Source: Sphingomonas suaedae (GTDB taxonomy: Bacteria > Pseudomonadota > Alphaproteobacteria > Sphingomonadales > Sphingomonadaceae). From it: a DNA stretch of 64,000 nucleotides. Below the pieces are notes generated by a model that saw nothing but the letters and a program-made list of their open reading frames with translations, was not told the DNA's origin and searched no databases. The stretch spans positions 2,788,001 to 2,852,000 of the forward strand of contig NZ_CP042239.1 in the NCBI RefSeq assembly GCF_007833215.1. The letters run 5' to 3'. The position numbers and the translations under genes were made by a program. Positions 34,109 to 40,843 of this stretch are shown here, piece after piece (within the stretch, counting starts at the first letter, position 1; each line of letters starts with the position of its first letter).

Positions 34109-34896
34109 TGTGCGCCCCCGGCGGGCAGGGTGCGGACCTTGATGTTGCGGAACGAGACGAGGTTGCCGTGGTCCTGCAGCAGGATCGGGCCGCTCGGCCA
34201 CTCGCCGAATGAAGGCCATTTGTTGTATTTGCTCTGCGCGACGAGCGAGCGGAATGCGGGGGAGCCCCGCTCGAACTCGACCACTTTCCTGCCGTTCAGC
34301 CAATGTTCGACGTGCCGGCCCCGCACGACGATGCGCGCGGTATTCCAGGCACCGATCGGCACCGCTGGCTTGGGCTGGCCGGAATTGGCCAGGTCGCGCG
34401 CGGCGATCAGATCGTAGAGCGAGCCGACCGTGCGATTGCCGCCGCGGCCGAGCTTCGCATCGGGGTGGCGAGCATCGTCGAGCAACTGGAATTCGAGGCC
34501 GATCGCCGAACCCTCGCCGCGCAGCAGATCCGGATCTACGAAATATTTGATGCCGCTGTTCGCCCCGGGCGACAGGCGGAAATCGACCTTGAGTTCGAAG
34601 TTGGAGAATTGCTCGCGCGTGATGATATCGCCACCGTTGCGCGATTCCGCGCCGTCCGAAGCGAGCACGCTCAGTTCGCCATCCTGGATCTGCCACCCCG
34701 CGGCCGGAAACGCTTCGCTTTTCGCGCTTTTCCAGCCGGCCGTGGTGCGACCATCCCACAAGAGCCGCCAGCCCTGCTCGCGCTCCTGCTTGCTCAGCGT
34801 GTTGACCGATGCGTCGGCGGGGCGGGGCGTCTGCGCCGTCACCACGGCGCACATGAGCAACGATGCCACACCGCAGATCAATAGCGTCCTCATCAT
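34105..34896 (-). CDS. DUF1080 secreted protein (3-keto-glycoside hydrolase-like)
   Basis: The product is about 263 aa, with a signal peptide (RTLLICGVASLLMCAVVTAQ) and a concanavalin-like jelly-roll domain of DUF1080 (WRLLWDGRTTAGWKS; ELKVDFRLSPGANSGIKYF; HWLNGRKVVEFERGSP). Several DUF1080 proteins hydrolyse 3-keto-disaccharides or glycosides. It is the first gene of the operon with two oxidoreductases and ApbE, which fits a periplasmic keto-sugar pathway. An ATG at 34914 is an alternative start. Confidence 0.85.
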   Translation of the reverse strand: MMRTLLICGVASLLMCAVVTAQTPRPADASVNTLSKQEREQGWRLLWDGRTTAGWKSAKSEAFPAAGWQIQDGELSVLASDGAESRNGGDIITREQFSNFELKVDFRLSPGANSGIKYFVDPDLLRGEGSAIGLEFQLLDDARHPDAKLGRGGNRTVGSLYDLIAARDLANSGQPKPAVPIGAWNTARIVVRGRHVEHWLNGRKVVEFERGSPAFRSLVAQSKYNKWPSFGEWPSGPILLQDHGNLVSFRNIKVRTLPAGGAQ

Positions 34897-34929
34897 CCTC
34901 TCACCCCAGCTCATGGTCGGTTAATCCTT

Positions 34930-34943
34930 ATATTTATCTTATC
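34930..34943 (-). promoter_or_regulatory. Shared AT-rich upstream motif (copy 1)
   Basis: Read on the minus strand, GATAAGATAAATAT lies 33-46 bp upstream of the DUF1080 start at 34896. An identical 14-mer in the same orientation lies upstream of the glycosidase gene at 40844. It is a candidate regulator site or promoter common to both. Confidence 0.5.
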
Positions 34944-35650
34944 ATTAGAATGGCTCGATACGCAAAGGGTGATTACGCCGATGCGAGGTCCGATCGCCTG
35001 CGAGCCGCCAATCCACGCATTGGATCGCGATGATGGTGTCTGCGCATCGTGCTACGACAGGGTGCATAGCATCCGTGTGACCGACTGCGCTGCCGGGGCG
35101 AATGAGAGCAAAGACGCGGTAGGATGCACGTATTTATCGGCTATGTTCTCGAAGGATCCGAGCCGCTAAATCGCGCCCGCGGCGAGCGGCTGGCGAGCGT
35201 GCAGGTCCTCCGGCCATTCGTTGCCGAGATCCTGATTGGCTCCACATGCTTCTGGGCGCCGTACCCCGCGGAGATGAAGAGCCGCGCTTGAAGATGGTCA
35301 ACGCGGGGCCCTCAACATGTCAGACACCCCGGGGGATGTCGCTAGAATAATGGCAGGGGCTGATCACGACCGACCTGACGGGTGCAGTTCTGGTCGCGTC
35401 GTTGCGTTCGCATGCTGATGCCGACGCGGAAGCCGGTACGATCGGCCAGCCAGCCGAATGGGATTCCGGTTTCGATCTCACACCTCGCCTGCGTTGAGAC
35501 AAGCCATCGCCCACAAATTGTAACCACTCGGCGCTTTGGAGCGAACCAAGTTTGGAAGGGAAGATTCCGGTCCACCCACGTTCCCCGGTGATGGCATGCT
35601 CATCGCCGGCCTACGCGGGGCGCGAGAAACGCCAATTCAAGAGATTTCAC
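34944..35650. other. Noncoding or decayed stretch
   Basis: About 700 bp without a convincing gene. The short open frames here have skewed composition and no ribosome sites. The segment may contain the promoter of the gene at 35651 and remnants of lost genes; I see no recognisable product. Confidence 0.4.
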
Positions 35651-36289
35651 ATGATTATACATCGCACAAATCTGATAGGCGCAATTGCTTGCATCGGCGC
35701 AATTCTCCCGGTCGCCAGTCCTGCTCTTGCCCAGACGGCAGGCTCCGGAGGGAAAGATGCTGCGCGGACATCGGAAAGCATCGGCCCATCTGATCCGACG
35801 AAACCCATTCATCTCCTTCATGGTTCGGGATTACACCACATAAATGTGCGAGCCTTTGACCTGGATGAAACCATCGCTTTCTATGAGCGAGCGTTCGGCT
35901 TCCGCCTTCTCTTCCGCTGGGACGGCGTGGTCGGCGTACGAGGCAAAGCCATTCATTTTCGTAACCCGCTGCAAGGTGCACAGCTCGACATGGGTGACGG
36001 ACAGATCCTTGAGTTGATTCCGGCGCCTAAAAAGGCGGTTCGTCCAAGTGATCTCGCGTCAAGTTTCAATCATATCGGCTTGCGCGTTTCCAATTTGGAG
36101 GAGGCCTATGCGCGCGCGCTTGCCAATGGCGCCAAGCCCTATCCTATCGAGGATGGGGTGGGCGGCGTCTGGGACGGCCCAACGACTATTACGCTTAAAG
36201 CTCGGCCGCCTTTTCGGCGATCTTTCGTTGTTCGAGCGGCGCACGTCTTAGGGCCCAATGGAGAGGTCATCGAGCTCTTTGAAGCGTAG
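35651..36289 (+). CDS. Secreted VOC (glyoxalase/dioxygenase-fold) protein
   Basis: The 212-aa product has a signal peptide (LIGAIACIGAILPVASPALAQ). One VOC domain follows: GSGLHHINVRAFDLDETIAFYERAFGF carries the first metal His, SFNHIGLRVSNLEEAY the second half, and the C-terminus HVLGPNGEVIELFEA the metal-binding Glu. VOC proteins include lyases, isomerases and antibiotic-binding proteins. An exported single-domain form is less common, and its substrate is unknown. It stands alone between noncoding stretches, and its base composition is lower in GC than neighbours. Confidence 0.78.
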   Translation: MIIHRTNLIGAIACIGAILPVASPALAQTAGSGGKDAARTSESIGPSDPTKPIHLLHGSGLHHINVRAFDLDETIAFYERAFGFRLLFRWDGVVGVRGKAIHFRNPLQGAQLDMGDGQILELIPAPKKAVRPSDLASSFNHIGLRVSNLEEAYARALANGAKPYPIEDGVGGVWDGPTTITLKARPPFRRSFVVRAAHVLGPNGEVIELFEA

Positions 36290-36532
36290 CGGGAATCTAG
36301 ACCTTTCAAAGCAACTGACGCCAACGTCGAGCGGCACTACGTCGCTTCGGGCAAGCCGCCGCAGAGTGGGCTTGTGGAACCGTCCAATGGTCGGCGCGCC
36401 CCAACCGCCTGAACAAGCGCCAGCTCCACTCGCTGCTGTGGCGAGACGAACGATCAAGATGTGGCGGATGGACTACGACATCCTTCATATCCACACCATC
36501 AAGCGAGCTTGTTTAAAGTACCGTTCGGCAGT

Positions 36533-37288
36533 TCAGTCCGGATCTTCGGTGACGAGTATTAGGCCGTCACTGGCCCAGCGACCCAGCCAGGTGCCCGCTT
36601 GTCCGATCCCGGCGCGCTCGCCGAAACGTGCGACTGCGGCGTCGCATAGTTCGGCGAAGCGCAGGCTATCTTCCAGCTGGCACAACGCCTGAAATTCGTC
36701 GCGATCGATCTTGCGATATCGCGCGACGTGATCCTTGCGCCACACAACGATCCCGGCGTTTTCGACACCGGCCTCAAGTGTTGGTGGCGTCTCTTCGTCG
36801 ACCAGCGCCTGCCAGATGTCGGCTGCGTTGGTCGATAGCAATCGCAAGGCACGCGCTGGAACCAGCCACAGCGTGGCGCGATCCCAGTCGATCGTCGGCA
36901 AATCGGCGACGCACATCGCCACGGCGTCAGGCCCGGTAAACACGTCCTCGATCGCCCAATCGATCCAAGCCAGTTCAACGACCTCATTGTCATGGGGATA
37001 CAGCAAGGTCAGGGTGTCAGGAAATTCAAGTGGGTAAGCATCGAGTGTCCAACTGCTGGGCGGCACGCGATCGACATGCGTCGCCGCCGCCGCCAGGAAT
37101 GCCTCAGCCCCCAACCAGGCGCGCGTGCGCGCGAAGCTGCCTTCGAGACAGGCGATCAGCTGGGCGCGATAATTGTTCTGATAGACGCGCAAGCCCGGCC
37201 CGGCGTTCGATCCAAGGCGGCGCGCCGCCTGCGCATCTTCGCGGGTCAACCAGGCCTGTATGTCGGTCTGAAGCGAACGCAGGTTCAT
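36533..37288 (-). CDS. bufC: BufC-like DUF2063 protein (bufferin maturation partner)
   Basis: The 251-aa product has the N-terminal DUF2063 domain (LRSLQTDIQAWL; GLRVYQNNYRAQLIACLEGSFARTRAWLG), about residues 1-100, followed by a second alpha/beta domain. DUF2063 proteins act as substrate-binding partners of DUF692 enzymes (compare MbnC). The ATG at 37288 overlaps the BufB stop (ATGA), so the two form a complex-like pair. It is the last gene of the minus-strand bufferin operon. Confidence 0.87.
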   Translation of the reverse strand: MNLRSLQTDIQAWLTREDAQAARRLGSNAGPGLRVYQNNYRAQLIACLEGSFARTRAWLGAEAFLAAAATHVDRVPPSSWTLDAYPLEFPDTLTLLYPHDNEVVELAWIDWAIEDVFTGPDAVAMCVADLPTIDWDRATLWLVPARALRLLSTNAADIWQALVDEETPPTLEAGVENAGIVVWRKDHVARYRKIDRDEFQALCQLEDSLRFAELCDAAVARFGERAGIGQAGTWLGRWASDGLILVTEDPD

Positions 37289-38103
37289 GCCGCGACCGCG
37301 CGTGTTGCGTCGGCGATGTCGCGCGCTTCCTGAAGTTCGCGAAGCAGCTCGGCGAGTGGCGGAATGTCGTCGTCGCGCTCGATCATCGTGGCGACGGAAC
37401 TCAGGTGCGGGAGTACCTGCGCAAACAGGTCCCAGACCGACTCGGGCACCGGTGAATCGTGCGTATCCACTAACAGCTCGCTGCCCTGGCTGTGGCCGGC
37501 GAGATGAACCTGCCGCACCCGCTCGTGCGGTATGCCGGCGAGATAGGCGATCGGATCGAAGCCGTGGTTGCTAGCACTCACAAAGACATTGTTGACGTCG
37601 AGCAGCAGATGACAGCCCGTCCGTGCGCACATCGCTGCCATGAAGTCCCATTCGGTCATCTCAGCCGGTGCGAAGGCGATATAGCTCGACGGATTTTCGA
37701 CCAGCATCGTGCGACCGAGCACCGTTTGGGCGTGGTCGATATTGTCGCACACGGTGTTCAGCGCCTCGTTGGTGTAAGGCAGGGGCAGGAGGTCGTGTGA
37801 GTTGAAACCGTCGATCCGCGACCAGCTCAGATGATCGGACACGAACAGCGGTTCGACCTCATCGACCAGCGCGCGCAAGCGCCGCAGATAAGTGCCATCG
37901 AGCCCATCGACCGAGCCGAGCGACATCGATACGCCGTGCAGCGCGACCGGATAGCGATCGCGCAAATCCCGCAGGATCTGACGCGGGCGACCGCCATCGA
38001 TCATGAAATTCTCCGAGATTACCTCGAGAAAATCGACCGCGACACGATGTTCCAGGAATTCGCGGTAATGCGGTTTGCGCAGGCCCAGCCCGAAGCGGTG
38101 CAT
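37285..38103 (-). CDS. bufB: BufB-like DUF692 multinuclear iron oxidase
   Basis: The 272-aa TIM-barrel protein of the DUF692/MbnB/BufB family begins MHRFGLGLRKPHYREFL. Iron ligands typical of the family are visible in ALHGVSMSLGS, VSDHLSW, LVENPSSY, LLDVNNVFVSASNHG, VHLAGHS and VDTHDSPV. Such enzymes oxidise Cys residues of precursor peptides to oxazolone/thioamide or thiooxazole groups that bind copper. The start at 38103 (GGGAG upstream) is preferred over a longer frame. It follows bufA2 after a strong hairpin. Confidence 0.9.
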   Translation of the reverse strand: MHRFGLGLRKPHYREFLEHRVAVDFLEVISENFMIDGGRPRQILRDLRDRYPVALHGVSMSLGSVDGLDGTYLRRLRALVDEVEPLFVSDHLSWSRIDGFNSHDLLPLPYTNEALNTVCDNIDHAQTVLGRTMLVENPSSYIAFAPAEMTEWDFMAAMCARTGCHLLLDVNNVFVSASNHGFDPIAYLAGIPHERVRQVHLAGHSQGSELLVDTHDSPVPESVWDLFAQVLPHLSSVATMIERDDDIPPLAELLRELQEARDIADATRAVAA

Positions 38104-38124
38104 GAAGATGCTCCCATTAGGTTC

Positions 38125-38157
38125 ACAGGCCCGGCAGCCCATGGCCGCCGGGCCTGT
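38125..38157. terminator. Intra-operon hairpin between bufA2 and bufB
   Basis: A perfect 11-bp stem, ACAGGCCCGGC with its complement, and an 11-nt loop lie 8 bp after the bufA2 stop and 22 bp before bufB. It could attenuate readthrough or protect the bufA2 3' end, giving more precursor than enzyme. Confidence 0.65.
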
Positions 38158-38164
38158 CAGGCGG

Positions 38165-38437
38165 TCACTTGGCTTCGGTGAGGCGGCCGCCGGCCGACTT
38201 GCAGGCCTTGGCGGTCAGTGACTTGAAGCCTTGACCCTTGCATTCGTTCTGGCCGCTGCACTCGTTCTTAGCGGTCTTGCAGTCCGACGTGCCCTTGCAG
38301 GTGTTGATGCCATAGCAATGCACAACGGCCGCCTTGGCACCCTGTTGCGCGGCAGCGGTGGAAGGTGCTGCGGTGGTCGCGATCGCGACGACGGCTGCGG
38401 ATGCGGCGAGGCTGAGGCTGGTGGATGCGAAGTTCAT
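38165..38437 (-). CDS. bufA2: Bufferin precursor, six-Cys type
   Basis: The 90-aa product has a signal peptide (SLSLAASAAVVAIATTAAPSTAAAQ) and a Lys/Gly-rich core with six Cys in CYGINTCKG, SDCKTAKNECSGQ, NECKGQGF and KACKSAGG. This matches the multi-Cys bufferin class, periplasmic RiPPs that sequester copper after modification by BufB/BufC, which are encoded just downstream. It has its own exact SigF-type promoter. Which Cys residues are modified cannot be read from sequence. Confidence 0.88.
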   Translation of the reverse strand: MNFASTSLSLAASAAVVAIATTAAPSTAAAQQGAKAAVVHCYGINTCKGTSDCKTAKNECSGQNECKGQGFKSLTAKACKSAGGRLTEAK

Positions 38438-38477
38438 TTGTATCTCCGAAACTGTTCTGCCGAAGTGGCGTGTACAT

Positions 38478-38503
38478 TTCGCGGCAGTGACGAAGTCGGT
38501 TAC
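38478..38503 (-). promoter_or_regulatory. SigF-type promoter of bufA2
   Basis: On the minus strand GTAACC, 16 bases, then CGAA, exactly the consensus described for the Caulobacter SigF regulon. The -10 lies 41 bp before the bufA2 start. Confidence 0.8.
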
Positions 38504-38515
38504 AGATTTTCGCGA

Positions 38516-39157
38516 TTACCAGCGCAGCAGGCGCGGCCCGAGCAACGCGCCGACCGACGTCGCCAGCAAAATGCCAAGCGAATACCAGGTGAGCACGAAG
38601 ATCGCAGACACTTCGGGACAGTGCAGGCAATAGACGGTCGCGGCAAAGGCGCCGGCCGTCAGTCCCGCAGCCGCACCGGCGGCGCGCAGGCGCGTTGGCG
38701 CCAACTGACGGAACGACCAGAGCAGCCCGACAAAGATTGGGCCGGCGAGGGCCAGAACGCGCCACGGGCACGTCCGCCAGCTATGTCCGAGCCACATCGC
38801 CAGCCACTCGCCCGACGGTGTCCGGATGAGTTCGCCAAGGCCGATGAACGTCAGCAGTGCGACGGGAACAGCCAACAGCCACAACCAGCGCAAGTGGGCA
38901 CTGTCGGGCCGAGCCAACTGTGCGGTTACGCCAAGCGCGGCAATGGCCAGGGAGATCGTGTAGCCCCATTTCATCCAAAAGGAGAAGCCAAGCATCGCGC
39001 TGCCCAGGTCGGGCCGCGGGCCAAGCCAGCTCCACAGGACGAGCGTCGAACCAAGGGCCCCCAGCATCAGACCGATCGCGATCCGACGCCCTACGGTGCC
39101 GGCCCGAACCGGCTGGGTATCGCGCGCGAGCTGCGTGATGAGATCGTCGGTGTTCAT
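38516..39157 (-). CDS. nrsF: NrsF-type (DUF1109) membrane anti-sigma factor
   Basis: The 213-aa product has a short cytoplasmic N-terminus (NTDDLITQLARDTQPVR) and six predicted membrane helices, as in DUF1109/NrsF. Cys130 (RTCPW) and Cys177/Cys180 (YCLHCPE) are near the two Cys (131 and 181) shown in Caulobacter to be needed for metal-triggered release of SigF. It is coupled to the sigma gene by ATGA overlap. Confidence 0.9.
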   Translation of the reverse strand: MNTDDLITQLARDTQPVRAGTVGRRIAIGLMLGALGSTLVLWSWLGPRPDLGSAMLGFSFWMKWGYTISLAIAALGVTAQLARPDSAHLRWLWLLAVPVALLTFIGLGELIRTPSGEWLAMWLGHSWRTCPWRVLALAGPIFVGLLWSFRQLAPTRLRAAGAAAGLTAGAFAATVYCLHCPEVSAIFVLTWYSLGILLATSVGALLGPRLLRW

Positions 39158-39693
39158 GGCGCGTTCCCTTGTACGCGCCTCATCAGCGCCTTGAGGCCGC
39201 GATGCACTGAAACCTTCACGTCGGATTCGCCGACACCGCCCCGTTGCGCGGCTTCGGCGACGCTGAGGCCGTCGATCCGCGTGGCGCGGATCGCCATCGC
39301 CTGCTTGGCGGGCAGCTCGCCGAGCAACTGCTCGATGTCGATCCGGGCGACCGCCTCGTCCTCGAAATCGTCAGCGAGCAACGTGTCTTCCAAGCCCTCG
39401 ATCGGTCGTAAGCGGCTGGTTCGTCGGAACTGGTCGATCATTTTATAGCGCGCGATGGCGAACAGCCAGGCGGTGAAGGACCGCCCGCGGTCGTAGGTGG
39501 CGCGGCGCGTATGAACCGCAATCAACGTTTCCTGCACAAGATCCTCGATATCATCATCGCCGCCGCTTGCGCGCCGACGATAGAATCCCCGCAGCAACGG
39601 AACGAGCACGCGCAGCAATGTCGCATGGGCGGCGGCATCGCCGTCCAGCCCATCGCTCATCAATTCGCGCAAGGTCTGCTCGTTCACCCGCAT
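39154..39693 (-). CDS. sigF: ECF sigma factor SigF
   Basis: The 179-aa product has region 2 (HATLLRVLVPLLRGFYRRR; DIEDLVQETLIAVHTRRATYDRG; FTAWLFAIARYKMIDQFRR) and region 4 (RIDGLSVAEAAQRGGVGESDVKVSVHRGLKAL). In Caulobacter SigF responds to chromate and cadmium and drives bufferin genes. Here it lies between two bufferin precursor genes, with matching promoters before itself and both precursors, so positive autoregulation and control of the locus are very likely. The NrsF gene is coupled downstream. Confidence 0.92.
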   Translation of the reverse strand: MRVNEQTLRELMSDGLDGDAAAHATLLRVLVPLLRGFYRRRASGGDDDIEDLVQETLIAVHTRRATYDRGRSFTAWLFAIARYKMIDQFRRTSRLRPIEGLEDTLLADDFEDEAVARIDIEQLLGELPAKQAMAIRATRIDGLSVAEAAQRGGVGESDVKVSVHRGLKALMRRVQGNAP

Positions 39694-39712
39694 TCAAGCT
39701 CCTCGGCTAGAG

Positions 39713-39738
39713 TTCGGCATAGGCCGGCCCAAGGTTAC
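39713..39738 (-). promoter_or_regulatory. SigF-type promoter of sigF-nrsF
   Basis: On the minus strand GTAACC-N16-CGAA, an exact match, ends about 20 bp before the sigF start. It implies an autoregulated transcript with a very short leader. Confidence 0.8.
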
Positions 39739-39770
39739 ATCGCCAATCGATTTATTTCCGCATCGCCCGT

Positions 39771-39796
39771 GTAACCCATGTCATGGGCCAGCCGAA
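39771..39796 (+). promoter_or_regulatory. SigF-type promoter of bufA1-doxX
   Basis: GTAACC-N16-CGAA on the + strand, an exact match, lies 107 bp before the bufA1 start and back to back with the sigF promoter (33 bp apart). Confidence 0.8.
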
Positions 39797-39902
39797 CTAC
39801 CTTTCGTGACCTGGGCTCCCCGCCTCCTCCTCCGGTCACCGCGCGGTCCGGCACAAACCGGGCCGCGCGCTTTTGAGGCATCGGAATTGAAGGACCCACT
39901 TC

Positions 39903-40178
39903 ATGCGCATTACCAATGCAACGCTCGCCGCGACGCTCGCCATGGCATCCGCTGCCGCTCTGGCCATGCCGGCCGAAGCGCAGACCAAGCCGAAAATGGA
40001 GAAGTGTTATGGCATTTCGCTCGCCGGCAAGAACGATTGCGCCGCAGGCCCGGGCACCAGCTGCGCCGGCACGTCGAAGACCGACTATCAGGGCAATGCC
40101 TGGAAGCTGGTGAAAGCCGGCACCTGCACCACCATCAAGACCCCCAAGGGCAACGGCTCGCTTAAGCCCAAGGCATGA
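39903..40178 (+). CDS. bufA1: Bufferin precursor, four-Cys type (DUF2282)
   Basis: The 91-aa product has a signal peptide ([20 protein letters not shown]) and the DUF2282 core with four Cys: [33 protein letters not shown] and [11 protein letters not shown]. This is the classic copper bufferin pattern. It lacks an adjacent bufB/bufC on its own strand, so the BufBC pair at 36.5-38.1 kb probably modifies it. A hairpin separates it from the doxX gene. Confidence 0.9.
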   Translation: MRITNATLAATLAMASAAALAMPAEAQTKPKMEKCYGISLAGKNDCAAGPGTSCAGTSKTDYQGNAWKLVKAGTCTTIKTPKGNGSLKPKA

Positions 40179-40186
40179 AATCGAAC

Positions 40187-40210
40187 CGGCCGGGCCAATG
40201 CGCCCGGTCG
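40187..40210. terminator. Intra-operon hairpin between bufA1 and doxX
   Basis: A 9-bp stem (one G-T pair) and 6-nt loop start 8 bp after the bufA1 stop, in the same relative position as the hairpin after bufA2. Confidence 0.55.
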
Positions 40211-40232
40211 CTTTCATATGAGAGGTATATTC

Positions 40233-40682
40233 ATGAACATTGCCGTGGCCGGTGGACATCGCTTCGCTCGGATGATCTCCGCAACTATTCCGGACGATTT
40301 CCTACTGCTTAGCGCGAGGTTCGCCATCGCTGCAGTGTTCTTCATGTCGGGCCGCACCAAGGTCGAGGGTGTAATCGCCATCACCGATGGCACTTATGAA
40401 CTGTTTGCAAGCGAATATGCGCTGCCGCTGGTGTCACCAAACATCGCCGCCGTTGCCGCGACATGGTCAGAGCACATCTTTCCGATCCTGCTGGTGCTCG
40501 GTCTTGCCACGCGACTCTCGGCATTCGCTCTTTTAGTTATGACGCTGGTCATTCAGGTCTTCGTTTATCCCGACGCTTGGCCGACCCATGCGACGTGGGT
40601 AGCCCTGGCGTTACTGTTAGTGGCGCGTGGCGGCGGCAACTGGTCGCTTGATCGGACCCTCAGCGGCGTTCGGACGGTCTGA
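40233..40682 (+). CDS. DoxX-family membrane protein (BufD-like)
   Basis: The 149-aa product has four predicted membrane helices (LLSARFAIAAVFFMSG; SEHIFPILLVLGLATRLSAF; LLVMTLVIQVFVYP; WVALALLLVARGG). DoxX proteins of this type accompany bufferin and gig operons. Their role is thought to concern respiratory-chain or redox supply, but it is not established. The start at 40233 is chosen because GAGAGG lies eight bases upstream. Confidence 0.85.
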   Translation: MNIAVAGGHRFARMISATIPDDFLLLSARFAIAAVFFMSGRTKVEGVIAITDGTYELFASEYALPLVSPNIAAVAATWSEHIFPILLVLGLATRLSAFALLVMTLVIQVFVYPDAWPTHATWVALALLLVARGGGNWSLDRTLSGVRTV

Positions 40683-40756
40683 ACTGCTCGCGTGATGAGA
40701 CAGCGCGCTGACGTGATCCCCTATTCGACCATAAACATTGACTGCCACGTATTTCA

Positions 40757-40786
40757 GCTTATCGATAATACAGATAAGATAAATAT
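40757..40786 (+). promoter_or_regulatory. Shared AT-rich upstream motif (copy 2) with inverted repeat
   Basis: GATAAGATAAATAT (40773-40786) is identical to the motif upstream of the DUF1080 operon. Its first part also forms an inverted repeat with the CTTATC at 40758-40763. It lies 58-71 bp before the glycosidase ATG. Confidence 0.5.
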
Positions 40787-40843
40787 GTATGTCGATCAGG
40801 CGTATGTGCGGTCGCTCGGTCGAAGTCGAAGAGGGGATTGCGC

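Noticed and set aside
34969-35169. 66-codon + strand frame
   Set aside because: There is no ribosome site or family feature, and the composition is irregular; I treat the area as noncoding.
36533-38437. Methanobactin-type operon
   Set aside because: DUF692 plus DUF2063-like proteins recall MbnB/MbnC, but the precursors are long, signal-peptide-bearing, multi-Cys bufferin types rather than a ~30-aa methanobactin precursor.
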